A DNA stretch of 7,646 nt from Bacteroidota bacterium. Lineage in GTDB: Bacteria > Bacteroidota > Bacteroidia > NS11-12g > UBA9320. Under the pieces are notes generated by a model, which saw only the letters and a program-made list of their open reading frames with translations, made no database searches and was not told the DNA's origin. Every line of letters starts with the position of its first letter. Position 1 is the first letter of the stretch. This document shows positions 1 through 6,666 of this stretch, one piece after another. Position numbers and translations under genes: made by a program. The stretch spans positions 1-7,646 of the forward strand of contig CANMPY010000079.1 of assembly GCA_947499775.1 (NCBI GenBank), written 5' to 3'.

Positions 1-2083
1 TGGAAAAGATACAGTATGTCTGAATTCAAACCAAGTATATACAATCAATTCATTCCTTCTAAAATCATATTGGATGGTTAACTCTGGAACACTCGTTTCA
101 AATACGAATTCGGATGGTACTATTAATTGGAGCAAAAGTGGCAATCAATTAATAAAAGTTGTAATAGTAAGTGCCAACGGATGCTTTAGTGATACAGCAA
201 TTTTCAAAGTAAATGTCCGTAGTCCAATGCCAAGTATCACAGGACCAACATCGGTTTGTCCAAATTCAAAAAATAGTCAATATTTTGCAATTGGATTAGC
301 TAAATCAAGCTTTCAATGGTCGGTTTCGGGAGGAGCTATTGCTTCAGGAAATGGGACATCAAAACTTTTAATTAATTGGGGGAATTTAGGGCAAGGTGAC
401 ATTTCAGTTATTGAAACCGATCGTTTTGGATGTATAAGCAATCCTAGTTTATATACGGTTAAAAAAAGTTATACGCTTGAATCGGAATTGCCTAAAGGCA
501 AACTATCTGTCTGTGAATTTGCAAAAGGAGTGGGGTATTTTTTGTATCCTTCTAACGGTACAACTTTTATTTGGGGCATTTCAGGAGGTACTATTGTCAA
601 TCCAAATACTTCAAATTCAATCCTTACAGATTGGGGAAAAGCAGGAATAGGAAGTATAAGTATTGTGCGATCATCTTACGATAGTGTAAATAATAAAACA
701 TGCCTCAGCGCTGTTGAAAATGTTTCTGTAATTATTAACCCAACGCCAAATGCAAAACTCATTGAAGGAAATTTTAAGGTTTGTCAGAGTAGCGATACGC
801 TTAGTTATACTTTAAATGGATTTAGTGGAAGTAAATACATTTGGCAAATAAATGGCAATTCAAACTCAATTTCGGGACAGGGAAACAAAACGATTAAAAT
901 AGCTTGGACAACACCTGGAACTTATACCATCAAGGTTATTGAACTTTCAAAAGATAGTTGCTTAGGTAATTCAACTGATACAATAGTAACGGTTTATCCA
1001 AAACCAATTTCAAAAAATATTATAGGCCCAATAACAGTTTGTGATCCTAATTATACGTCTAAAAATTATAGAGTTAATGGGTTTTCTAATTCCACATACA
1101 ATTGGGCTATAAGCCAAGGGAGCTTTGTTTATAATACAAATGCTGATAGTGTTATTGTAAATTGGAACGGCAATTCGCCAGCTTGGTTAAAGGTTATTGA
1201 AATATCAGAATATGGCTGCCTTGGCGATACCATAATTCAAAACATAGGAATGGATAAACTTGCAATTGAAATGTTGGTAGTATCCGTTGGCGATCCAGAT
1301 GATAGAATGGAAATTAATTGGAAAAACGCTTATCCTAGTGCCATTCCACGCATTTACAACCTTAAGAAACGCAAAGCAGGCGAATTAATTTGGAGCGATT
1401 CTGCTACTTTAAACGATTTGTTAGGCTATATTGAATACCCTCTAAATACCGACGAAAATCCATTTGATTACCAAGTTGAGGCCAAGGATCAATGTTCGGT
1501 TACAAACGTGTCCGATATTCATACCAATGTTTGGTTATGGGGTTCAAAAGCAGAAGATCCATATGCCGTAAATATGCAGTTCACACCCTACCTAGGATTT
1601 AAAAATGGGGTTTCTAAATATAAGCTGTTCCGTTTGACAAGTGAGCAAATAGGAGGGTACCAACCTTACGACTCCTTTGTTCAATGCGACGATATTTATT
1701 ATAAGAATGGCCTCGATGCGTATAAGCAATGTTACAAAATACTAAGTTATGAAAATGGTGGAAACAGCCAACAAAGTTGGTCAAATGAAGTGTGTTTCAA
1801 TTTTTCGCCAACCATTTATATACCTAATGCATTTACCCCAGATTATGATGGGCAAAATGATAAATTTAAAATTACAGCAGGGGCAATTAAAACCTTTGAT
1901 TTGAAAATTTTTAATCGCTGGGGAGAAAAACTTTGGGAATCCAGTGACTTTAATGCCGATGGATGGGATGCTATTTACAAAGAGAAACCTGTGCAATTAG
2001 GTGTGTATTTTTATGCAATAACCTTTACAGACTTTAGAGATAAGCTATACAAGTTGAACGGAACGGTTCATGTTATTCGCTAA
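1..2083 (+). CDS. T9SS type B sorting-domain surface protein with tandem PKD-like repeats (5'-truncated)
   Basis: Large secreted or surface protein of unknown binding role. The frame is open from base 2, and the residues before the first ATG (base 74) already read as a PKD-like repeat (a VC motif followed by a YTI strand). That ATG is therefore internal and the gene starts outside the window; 693 residues are visible. In order they are: the rest of one repeat (2-223), four complete PKD/Ig-like repeats (224-1252), an Fn3-like region (1253-1804) and a C-terminal domain (1811-2080). The C-terminal domain carries IPNAFTP, a D-G-x-N-D motif, a FNRWGEKLWES-like strand and a G-V-Y-F-Y strand. These are hallmarks of the gliding-motility-associated CHU_C/TIGR04131 family, which directs export by the type IX system and is processed at the cell surface. 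The family call is strong. Ligand and function (adhesion, matrix or motility) cannot be read from the sequence. Confidence 0.93.
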   Translation, partial: GKDTVCLNSNQVYTINSFLLKSYWMVNSGTLVSNTNSDGTINWSKSGNQLIKVVIVSANGCFSDTAIFKVNVRSPMPSITGPTSVCPNSKNSQYFAIGLAKSSFQWSVSGGAIASGNGTSKLLINWGNLGQGDISVIETDRFGCISNPSLYTVKKSYTLESELPKGKLSVCEFAKGVGYFLYPSNGTTFIWGISGGTIVNPNTSNSILTDWGKAGIGSISIVRSSYDSVNNKTCLSAVENVSVIINPTPNAKLIEGNFKVCQSSDTLSYTLNGFSGSKYIWQINGNSNSISGQGNKTIKIAWTTPGTYTIKVIELSKDSCLGNSTDTIVTVYPKPISKNIIGPITVCDPNYTSKNYRVNGFSNSTYNWAISQGSFVYNTNADSVIVNWNGNSPAWLKVIEISEYGCLGDTIIQNIGMDKLAIEMLVVSVGDPDDRMEINWKNAYPSAIPRIYNLKKRKAGELIWSDSATLNDLLGYIEYPLNTDENPFDYQVEAKDQCSVTNVSDIHTNVWLWGSKAEDPYAVNMQFTPYLGFKNGVSKYKLFRLTSEQIGGYQPYDSFVQCDDIYYKNGLDAYKQCYKILSYENGGNSQQSWSNEVCFNFSPTIYIPNAFTPDYDGQNDKFKITAGAIKTFDLKIFNRWGEKLWESSDFNADGWDAIYKEKPVQLGVYFYAITFTDFRDKLYKLNGTVHVIR
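224..1252 (+). repeat. Four full PKD/Ig-like protein repeats (plus a partial one at 2-223)
   Basis: Units of about 83-90 residues at roughly 224-475, 476-745, 746-1003 and 1004-1252. Each opens with P-x-x-x-I/L-x-G-x-x-x-VC and continues with a Y-x-V strand, a (Y/F)xW strand, a G-x-I/S-x-S or N-rich turn, an (I/V)xxxW strand and a (V/I)x(V/I)xE/R strand, ending near a second Cys. This resembles the PKD_6-type repeat common in T9SS proteins. At DNA level the units have diverged, so this is an old protein repeat and not a recent tandem duplication. Every unit keeps one Cys near its start and one 55-63 residues later, suggesting one disulfide per domain (inference). Confidence 0.75.
1253..1804 (+). 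other. Fn3-like modules preceding the T9SS sorting domain
   Basis: This part of the surface protein does not follow the PKD-like repeat pattern. It appears to hold two beta-sandwich modules. The first has M-E-I-N-W, a Y-N-L strand and F-D-Y-Q-V-E-A-K-D-Q-C. The second has G-V-S-K-Y-K-L-F-R, a QCY strand and W-S-N-E-V-C just before the sorting domain. The arrangement A-x-D-x-C ... I-H-T ... G-V-x-x-Y-x-(I/L)-(Y/F)-R ... CY ... SNEVC ... IPNAFTP is one I recognise as typical of Bacteroidota gliding-motility-associated C-terminal proteins. The Fn3 assignment is inferred from strand pattern only. Confidence 0.55.
1811..2080 (+). other. C-terminal type B T9SS sorting domain (CHU_C-like)
   Basis: The last 90 residues begin T-I-Y-I-P-N-A-F-T-P-D, then D-G-Q-N-D-K-F, a strand ending F-D-L-K-I-F-N-R-W-G-E, the motif G-W-D-A, a G-V-Y-F-Y strand and a final hydrophobic strand closing with V-H-V-I-R. 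Length and motif order match the roughly 85-90 residue gliding-motility C-terminal domain (type B signal), which is recognised by the T9SS machinery with PorP/SprF-like helpers. No PorP/SprF-like gene follows here; the next gene is convergent, so any partner is encoded elsewhere. Confidence 0.9.
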
Positions 2084-3387
2084 GGCAAATTAAGGGTTTT
2101 AAGCCACAGAGCAATATCTTCACTTACGTACAAAGGCACATTTCCTCCATTGAGGTATTCCCATGAAGTTGGTTGTCCTTCTCCTTCAATAAAACGGTGA
2201 TTTAATTTTGGATATGAAATAAAAGACCATTGTTTTTTTTCGAGACATGCGCTTTTCCATAATTTTAAATCATCGTCTGTTACTTGGTAATCCCTATCGC
2301 CTTGTAAAAATAATACAGGACAATCAAGTGTTTTTAATTCATCAACTGGTCGGTACGATTTAATATCTTTCCAAAAATTGCTTGGCCAATAATTTAATAC
2401 CTTTAAAACGGGTTGCGCTGTAAGGAATTGCTCACTTCTTACAAAGTCGATTTTTTTTTGTTCTTTCCTTAAAAACACCTTTTCTGCTAAGCTTACTTTA
2501 CCATCCTGATTGGCAAGATACTTATATTGATACTCCAATAAAACATCTAATGGACGCGAACACCCTGCCATTGACACGGCACCTTTTACGCCCTTACACC
2601 CTTTTAAAATTAAGGGAATAGCATATCCGCCTTGACTGTGTCCTATAATAAATATCTGGTTTGTATCAATTTCTGATTTTGTTTTTGCAAGTTTGAAGGC
2701 ATTAATGGCATCTTCAACCGTTTCGTCCCACAAAGTAAATTGTATACTGTCGAATTGCTTTTTATAAACAAAGGTTCGTTTATCATAAATAAGGCAGGCA
2801 AATCCTTGTGAAACTAATCCTAAATACATATCCTTAAACACCTGAATTTGACCATCGCTTTCATACCGATCGTTGGCACCTGAACCATGCACAAATATGA
2901 AAAGCGGTAATTTTTTTGAAATATTAAGCGGATAAATTATCTCGCCTGGCAATTTATATTTACCCGATTCGATGAATATATCTTCCTTATAATACCCTAA
3001 TCCTTGTCCATAATGGGGCAAGCTATATGCTTTTCGTTTAAGGTAAAATTTATTAAGCTGTCCCTTGTCATTATATGCGGCTCCAAGTATTAAACAGCCT
3101 TTTTTAAAATAGAGCGGTGTAATATATTCAAGATCTTTACCACTGTGAATTATTTTCGTTTTGCCATGTGAATGGTAAGTGCCAATTGCTTTTTCTAACG
3201 CATTAAACGATTTTTTTAAGAATAATAAGGAAACATGCTTGCTTAAATTTTCATCAAATTGCCGATGAATCGTTCTGAATTTGTGATGTTTAATTTGGTG
3301 TATTAATTTTTCCTGATTTGAAATTCCCTGACCAATAGCGCCAAGTGAACTTAGTATAAATCCTAAATAAAGTATACTGCGTTTCAT
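2080..3387 (-). CDS. Secreted alpha/beta hydrolase with probable DUF3887-like N-terminal region
   Basis: Predicted exported serine hydrolase of 435 residues, substrate unknown. Residues 1-20 form a signal peptide (MKRS, hydrophobic stretch, cut near AIG-Q or GQG-I). Residues about 25-115 look like the DUF3887-type module that often precedes such hydrolases. The alpha/beta hydrolase fold follows: oxyanion-loop HGSG at 167-170, nucleophile elbow GHSQGG with Ser251, acid in the GDRDYQV strand (probably Asp366), and His397 in the LNHRF motif. The full catalytic triad is thus present. The start has a strong signal peptide directly behind it. The gene lies 25 bp downstream of the pseudouridine synthase on the same strand, so co-transcription is likely, and its stop overlaps the convergent gene by four bases. 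The coding strand contains A9 and A8 runs that keep the frame. Esterase or acyl-hydrolase chemistry is inferred from the family; a peptidase of the same fold is also possible. Confidence 0.9.
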   Translation of the reverse strand: MKRSILYLGFILSSLGAIGQGISNQEKLIHQIKHHKFRTIHRQFDENLSKHVSLLFLKKSFNALEKAIGTYHSHGKTKIIHSGKDLEYITPLYFKKGCLILGAAYNDKGQLNKFYLKRKAYSLPHYGQGLGYYKEDIFIESGKYKLPGEIIYPLNISKKLPLFIFVHGSGANDRYESDGQIQVFKDMYLGLVSQGFACLIYDKRTFVYKKQFDSIQFTLWDETVEDAINAFKLAKTKSEIDTNQIFIIGHSQGGYAIPLILKGCKGVKGAVSMAGCSRPLDVLLEYQYKYLANQDGKVSLAEKVFLRKEQKKIDFVRSEQFLTAQPVLKVLNYWPSNFWKDIKSYRPVDELKTLDCPVLFLQGDRDYQVTDDDLKLWKSACLEKKQWSFISYPKLNHRFIEGEGQPTSWEYLNGGNVPLYVSEDIALWLKTLNLP

Positions 3388-3407
3388 TATTAAGCCTTTA
3401 TTGGATA

Positions 3408-3439
3408 TAAATTTATACCTTGTCGTACTTGTATAACAA
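3408..3439 (-). promoter_or_regulatory. Weak internal promoter candidate ahead of the secreted hydrolase
   Basis: On the minus strand TTG (3439-3437), a 21-nt spacer and TAAATTTA (3415-3408; one mismatch to TAnnTTTG) sit 20 nt before the hydrolase ATG. They overlap the end of the pseudouridine synthase gene. The -7 candidate lies inside a perfect 12-bp palindrome TATAAATTTATA (3406-3417). Such AT-rich matches occur easily by chance, so this is only a candidate. Confidence 0.2.
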
Positions 3440-4108
3440 TTTCAGAAGAGTACCAAAGTCTTTTGGGTATTCAGCTTCTAAAGTATACTCCTTGTCGTAT
3501 AAGTTAAAATGTAAACTTTTGGCATGCAATGCCACGCGGTTCATCATTGGCAGCTCTTCAGTGTCTTTGCTCAACGAGAATTTGCGTTTAATTTTCGACA
3601 ACATTGGCATACTGCCACCATATTGTAAATCGGCAGCTAGCGGTGCATTTTGTGACTTTAAATGCACACGAATCTGATGCGTGCGGCCTGTAAATGGATA
3701 GCATTGTATTAGAGTAAAATGTCGGAAAATTTCTAGTGTATTGGCTATGGTCAACGATTCTTTTCCTTCTCTAAAATCAATTTTTGCGTATCCCTTCGAA
3801 TTAATTTTTAAGGGTTTATTAATTTCTAATTGATCAAAATGATGGCACCCCTCAGCTATAGCATGATACCACTTCGTAATCTTTCGATGTTCGAATTGTT
3901 TGGCCATTTCACGATATACTGTATTGTTTTTTGCAAATAATATTATCCCTGAAGTTTCTTTGTCAAGCCTATGGCATACCTGTATGTCGGGCCATTGCAG
4001 TCGTGCTAAGCCCAACAGCGATTTTTTTGTTTCATCCCTTTCATCTAAGGTTGATAAAAATGCGGGCTTATTCAATGCCACAATATGATCGTCTTCAGCA
4101 ACAATCAT
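3413..4108 (-). CDS. RluA-family RNA pseudouridine synthase
   Basis: Cytoplasmic enzyme converting specific uridines in rRNA or tRNA to pseudouridine. The 231-residue protein has the motif HRLDKETSG at residues 46-54 with the catalytic Asp49, the conserved ALNKP near the N-terminus (11-15), a Tyr at 81 in YHAIAEG, and GRTHQIRVH at 141-149. These are the signature blocks of the RluA/RluC/RluD group. It has no N-terminal S4 RNA-binding domain, so it is a compact, single-domain member of the RluA/TruC type. The exact target site cannot be assigned from sequence. The frame stays open upstream of the chosen ATG, but there is no other ATG, GTG or TTG before the hisS stop, and the residues after this ATG align with the usual family N-terminus. 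It sits 52 bp after hisS and 25 bp before the hydrolase, probably in one transcript. Confidence 0.95.
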   Translation of the reverse strand: MIVAEDDHIVALNKPAFLSTLDERDETKKSLLGLARLQWPDIQVCHRLDKETSGIILFAKNNTVYREMAKQFEHRKITKWYHAIAEGCHHFDQLEINKPLKINSKGYAKIDFREGKESLTIANTLEIFRHFTLIQCYPFTGRTHQIRVHLKSQNAPLAADLQYGGSMPMLSKIKRKFSLSKDTEELPMMNRVALHAKSLHFNLYDKEYTLEAEYPKDFGTLLKLLYKYDKV

Positions 4109-4160
4109 TTCGCTAATATTTTTAAGTTTAAGTGTGATAGCTTTACGTATTAAAAGGTTA

Positions 4161-5534
4161 TTATATATGGGAAATAGTACTTATGAACGTAGAAAGTTCG
4201 TTTTTGTCTATTTTGCCCTGTTGCTTGGTTTTTATATTCTTATAAGATAATTGCCCTGATTCTATTTCATCGTTTCCGGTTATTATAACCAAAGCTATAC
4301 CTTTTTTTTCGGCATATTCAAATTGCTTTGGTAATTTTTTAATATCAGGGTATACTTCTATTGCTAATCCTTCATTTCTTAATTGATTGGCCAAGTTGTA
4401 ATTATAAAGTCGCCCTTGTTCATCCATATGACACAAAATGGCTTTAACATCGGTTTGAGCTAAATCGGAAAATAGATTTAATTCCTCCATTACATCGTAA
4501 ATACGATCAATACCAAACGAAATACCTATACCAGAAACACCTGGTAAACCAAATACCCCAGTTAAATTATCATACCTACCACCTCCCGAAATACTGCCCA
4601 TGTTTACCGAATTTGCTTTTATTTCAATAATACATCCGGTGTAGTAATCTAAGCCGCGAGCAAGTGATAGGTTTAGGCAAATTGGCGAATTTAATTTTGA
4701 AACATTTATATATTTTGCAAGTTCAGATAGCGTGTCACAACCAACAGTAGCTTGCTCTAAATCGTTTAAATTATCTTTTACTATAGCAATTGATTCCTCG
4801 TTAAAAGGTAAAAGGAGCAGTATTTTTTGAAGAGCGGTAGCTTGCTCGTCTGACAAGCCTAATTCTTTAAACTCTGGAGTAAGGGTTTTGAATTCAACTT
4901 TATCTAGTTTGTCTATTAAGCCTACAAATGCATTAAATTTATCACCGATATTAAACTTTGTAGCTATGGCTTCAATTAATTTACGGTGATTTAAATGCAA
5001 AGTAACGTTTAGCCCTAATTGTGAAAATATTAAGTCTGCGATTGTCAACAACTCGGCTTCGTTTATCAAGCTATCCGATCCAATACAATCGATATCGCAT
5101 TGCCAAAATTCTCTATATCGTCCACGTTGCGGCCTATCTGCTCGCCAAACGGGTTGCATTTGATAGCGTTTAAAAGGAAATGTAATCTCATTTCTGTTCA
5201 TTGCTACATATCGTGCTAAAGGTACGGTTAAATCATAACGCAAGCCTTTTTCAGTTAGCTTAGGAGCTATTTTTTTAGACGATTTAAGCGCCCAAGTTTC
5301 CTCATCGCAGTTAGCTGCAAAATCACCAGAATCTAATATTTTAAAAACCAACTGATCTCCTTCGTTACCATATTTGCCCGTTAAAGTATCTAATTGCTCT
5401 AAAGCCGGAGTTTCAAAGGGCATAAAACCATACTTTTTAAATACCGTTTCAATGGTATTAATAATAAATTTTCGTTTCAACATTACTGCTGGACCAAAAT
5501 CGCGAGTACCTTTTACTAAAGATGGTTTCATCAT
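4161..5534 (-). CDS. hisS: Histidyl-tRNA synthetase
   Basis: Class II aminoacyl-tRNA synthetase that activates histidine with ATP and loads it on tRNA-His. From the chosen start it has 457 residues. Visible features are the N-terminal KPSLVKGTRDF, the RYDLTVPLARY block near residue 100, motif 2 (RADRPQRGRYREFWQ, about 131-145), the histidine-binding HisA loop LARGLDYYTG (291-300), the GGGRYDNL block (317-324), motif 3 (GIGISFGIDRI, about 335-345) and a C-terminal anticodon-binding domain. The open frame runs 21 codons further to an ATG at 5597. That extension is hydrophobic and unlike HisRS, and a promoter-like element lies inside it, so the tandem ATGs at 5534/5531 are preferred; either of the two could be used. 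The E-E-T-W-A-L-K-S-S-K-K insert region looks like Bacteroidota homologues. It is first gene of a probable operon with the pseudouridine synthase and the hydrolase. Confidence 0.97.
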   Translation of the reverse strand: MMKPSLVKGTRDFGPAVMLKRKFIINTIETVFKKYGFMPFETPALEQLDTLTGKYGNEGDQLVFKILDSGDFAANCDEETWALKSSKKIAPKLTEKGLRYDLTVPLARYVAMNRNEITFPFKRYQMQPVWRADRPQRGRYREFWQCDIDCIGSDSLINEAELLTIADLIFSQLGLNVTLHLNHRKLIEAIATKFNIGDKFNAFVGLIDKLDKVEFKTLTPEFKELGLSDEQATALQKILLLLPFNEESIAIVKDNLNDLEQATVGCDTLSELAKYINVSKLNSPICLNLSLARGLDYYTGCIIEIKANSVNMGSISGGGRYDNLTGVFGLPGVSGIGISFGIDRIYDVMEELNLFSDLAQTDVKAILCHMDEQGRLYNYNLANQLRNEGLAIEVYPDIKKLPKQFEYAEKKGIALVIITGNDEIESGQLSYKNIKTKQQGKIDKNELSTFISTISHI

Positions 5535-5659
5535 ATAAAGAATCGACAAAATTAGTTGAAAGAATCTATTGAACCGAAATTTTAGAAGATTTGACAAAAT
5601 GTTTATAAAATCAACTTTATTTTAACATTCCTTTGCACCATAATAAAAACATAAAAAAA
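5535..5659. promoter_or_regulatory. Divergent intergenic control region between hisS and lemA
   Basis: These 125 AT-rich bases separate two divergently transcribed units and must hold both promoters. For lemA the best -7-like match is TTCCTTTG at 5628-5635 (one mismatch to TAnnTTTG), about 24 nt before the start, with only a weak TTTA at 5602-5605 as a -33 candidate. No strong dyad, operator or riboswitch-like fold was seen. The lemA leader ends in an A-rich stretch (A8 running into the ATG) with no Shine-Dalgarno sequence, as is usual in this phylum. Confidence 0.4.
5547..5579 (-). promoter_or_regulatory. Candidate Bacteroidota promoter for the hisS operon
   Basis: On the minus strand bases 5554-5547 read TAATTTTG, an exact match to the -7 consensus TAnnTTTG. 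A TTTC resembling the -33 TTTG box lies 21 nt upstream (5579-5576). Transcription would begin around 5541, leaving only a very short leader before the ATG at 5534. That short leader is a weak point, but the position supports rejecting the far-upstream hisS start at 5597. Confidence 0.4.
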
Positions 5660-6235
5660 ATGAAACGAACGTGGATTATTGTATTAGTTGTTCTAGGAAT
5701 TATTTTTTTAGGAGGATGTAGTTCTTATAATGGGCTTGTAGACAAACAAGTAGAGGTTGACAAAGAATGGGGTAATGTTCAAACACAGTATCAACGACGA
5801 GCTGATGTTTTAATTAACTTAATGGAAACCGTTAAAGGAGCCGCCGCAAATGAAAAAGATATACTCACGGCAGTTACTAACGCAAGAGCTGGTATTACTG
5901 AGGCAAAAGAAGCCATGACATCCGCCAAAAATCCGGCTGAATTAAATGTGCTTTTACAAAAAGTTCAAGCTAATGCAAGCTCAATCAAATTAACATTTGA
6001 AGCTTATCCCGCTATTCGTTCAACGGAAGCGTTTTTGAAATTTCAAGACGAAATAGCTGGAACAGAAAACAGAATTTCAACAGTAAGAGAGCGATATAAT
6101 GAGGTTGTGGGGTCTTTTAATAAATCAATCCGACAATTTCCAACCGTGATATTTGCAAAACTCCTTGATTTTGATAAACGCGAATTTTTTGAAGCCGATA
6201 AAGGTTCAGAGACTGCCCCTAAAATTAAATTTTAA
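5660..6235 (+). CDS. lemA: LemA family protein, predicted lipoprotein
   Basis: Envelope protein of the LemA family, molecular function not established. The 191 residues begin MKRTW, a hydrophobic stretch (5-17) and a lipobox LGGC with Cys20 as the probable lipidated residue, followed directly by SSYNGLV, the usual LemA entry motif. The helical core shows the family blocks W-G-N-V-Q-T-Q-Y-Q-R-R-A-D-V-L-I-N-L (about 37-54), E-T-V-K-G, F-Q-D-E-I-A-G-T-E-N-R-I and R-E-R-Y-N-E-V-V, then F-P-T-V-I-F and the closing F-F-E. Length matches the family. The frame is open back to a TTG at 5633, but the ATG at 5660 gives a clean signal sequence and the TTG lies in the promoter-like element. Its TAA overlaps the next ATG (TAATG), so it heads a translationally coupled operon with two TPM-domain genes. 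Alternatively the N-terminus could stay as a plain membrane anchor. Confidence 0.93.
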   Translation: MKRTWIIVLVVLGIIFLGGCSSYNGLVDKQVEVDKEWGNVQTQYQRRADVLINLMETVKGAAANEKDILTAVTNARAGITEAKEAMTSAKNPAELNVLLQKVQANASSIKLTFEAYPAIRSTEAFLKFQDEIAGTENRISTVRERYNEVVGSFNKSIRQFPTVIFAKLLDFDKREFFEADKGSETAPKIKF

Positions 6236-6666
6236 TGGCATGGCGACCTTTTACTAAAGCCGAAGAATTACATATTACGGAGGCAGTAGCCGATGCCGAA
6301 AAAGGAACATCAGGCGAAATTAGAGTTCATATTGATCGGTATTGTAAAACGGATCCCTTGCTTAAAGCTCAAAATTTATTTCATCATTTAAAAATGGATG
6401 AAACCGAATTGCACAATGGCGTAATACTTTATGTTTCTATTGATGATAAAAAAGTAGCCTTATATGGAGATAAGGGTATAAATGAAAAAGTAGAACTTGA
6501 TTTTTGGGATATTACTTTAGGGCATATGACTGAAGAGTTTAAAAATGGAAATATAATGGCTGGTATAGTTGCCGGCATTACCGATGCAGGTAAACGACTT
6601 AAACAATATTTTCCTGTGGCAGATGATGATAAGAATGAACTTACGAATGAGATCAGCTATAGCTAA
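6235..6666 (+). CDS. Short TPM-domain protein without signal peptide
   Basis: A 143-residue protein made almost only of a TPM (TLP18.3/Psb27/MOLO-1) domain. Visible family blocks are AEKGTSGEIRVHI (21-33), H-N-G-V-I-L-Y-V (60-67), K-V-A-L-Y-G-D-K-G-I (73-82) and the C-terminal Y-F-P followed by D-D-K-N-E-L-T-N-E-I-S. No signal peptide or membrane segment is seen, so it is predicted cytoplasmic, unlike its neighbours. TPM proteins are variously linked to acid phosphatase activity, photosystem repair and membrane complex assembly; none of these can be assigned here. Its start codon overlaps the lemA stop by one base, and its last 20 bases overlap the next gene, so the three are almost certainly made together. 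Confidence 0.9.
   Translation: MAWRPFTKAEELHITEAVADAEKGTSGEIRVHIDRYCKTDPLLKAQNLFHHLKMDETELHNGVILYVSIDDKKVALYGDKGINEKVELDFWDITLGHMTEEFKNGNIMAGIVAGITDAGKRLKQYFPVADDDKNELTNEISYS

Noticed and set aside
1781..1996. Minus-strand open frame opposite the sorting domain
   Set aside because: The plus strand has unmistakable sorting-domain motifs here; the reverse frame has none.
2055..2070. TGAAC/GTTCA inverted repeat near the convergent stops
   Set aside because: Only a 5-bp stem with a six-base loop, inside the coding sequence of the sorting domain and without a T-tract.
2084..2105. Hairpin GGC-TTAA / TTAA-GCC downstream of the surface-protein stop as a terminator
   Set aside because: The stem is interrupted by a three-base bulge, is mostly A-T and has no T-run on either side.
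3420..4116. Open frames on the plus strand opposite the pseudouridine synthase gene
   Set aside because: They are antisense shadows of a strongly conserved gene, with no recognisable domain or leader.
5633..5659. TTG start for lemA, giving nine extra N-terminal residues
   Set aside because: It would put a polar, Lys/Asn-rich stretch before the signal sequence and falls in the promoter-like element. The ATG at 5660 gives a standard lipoprotein signal.
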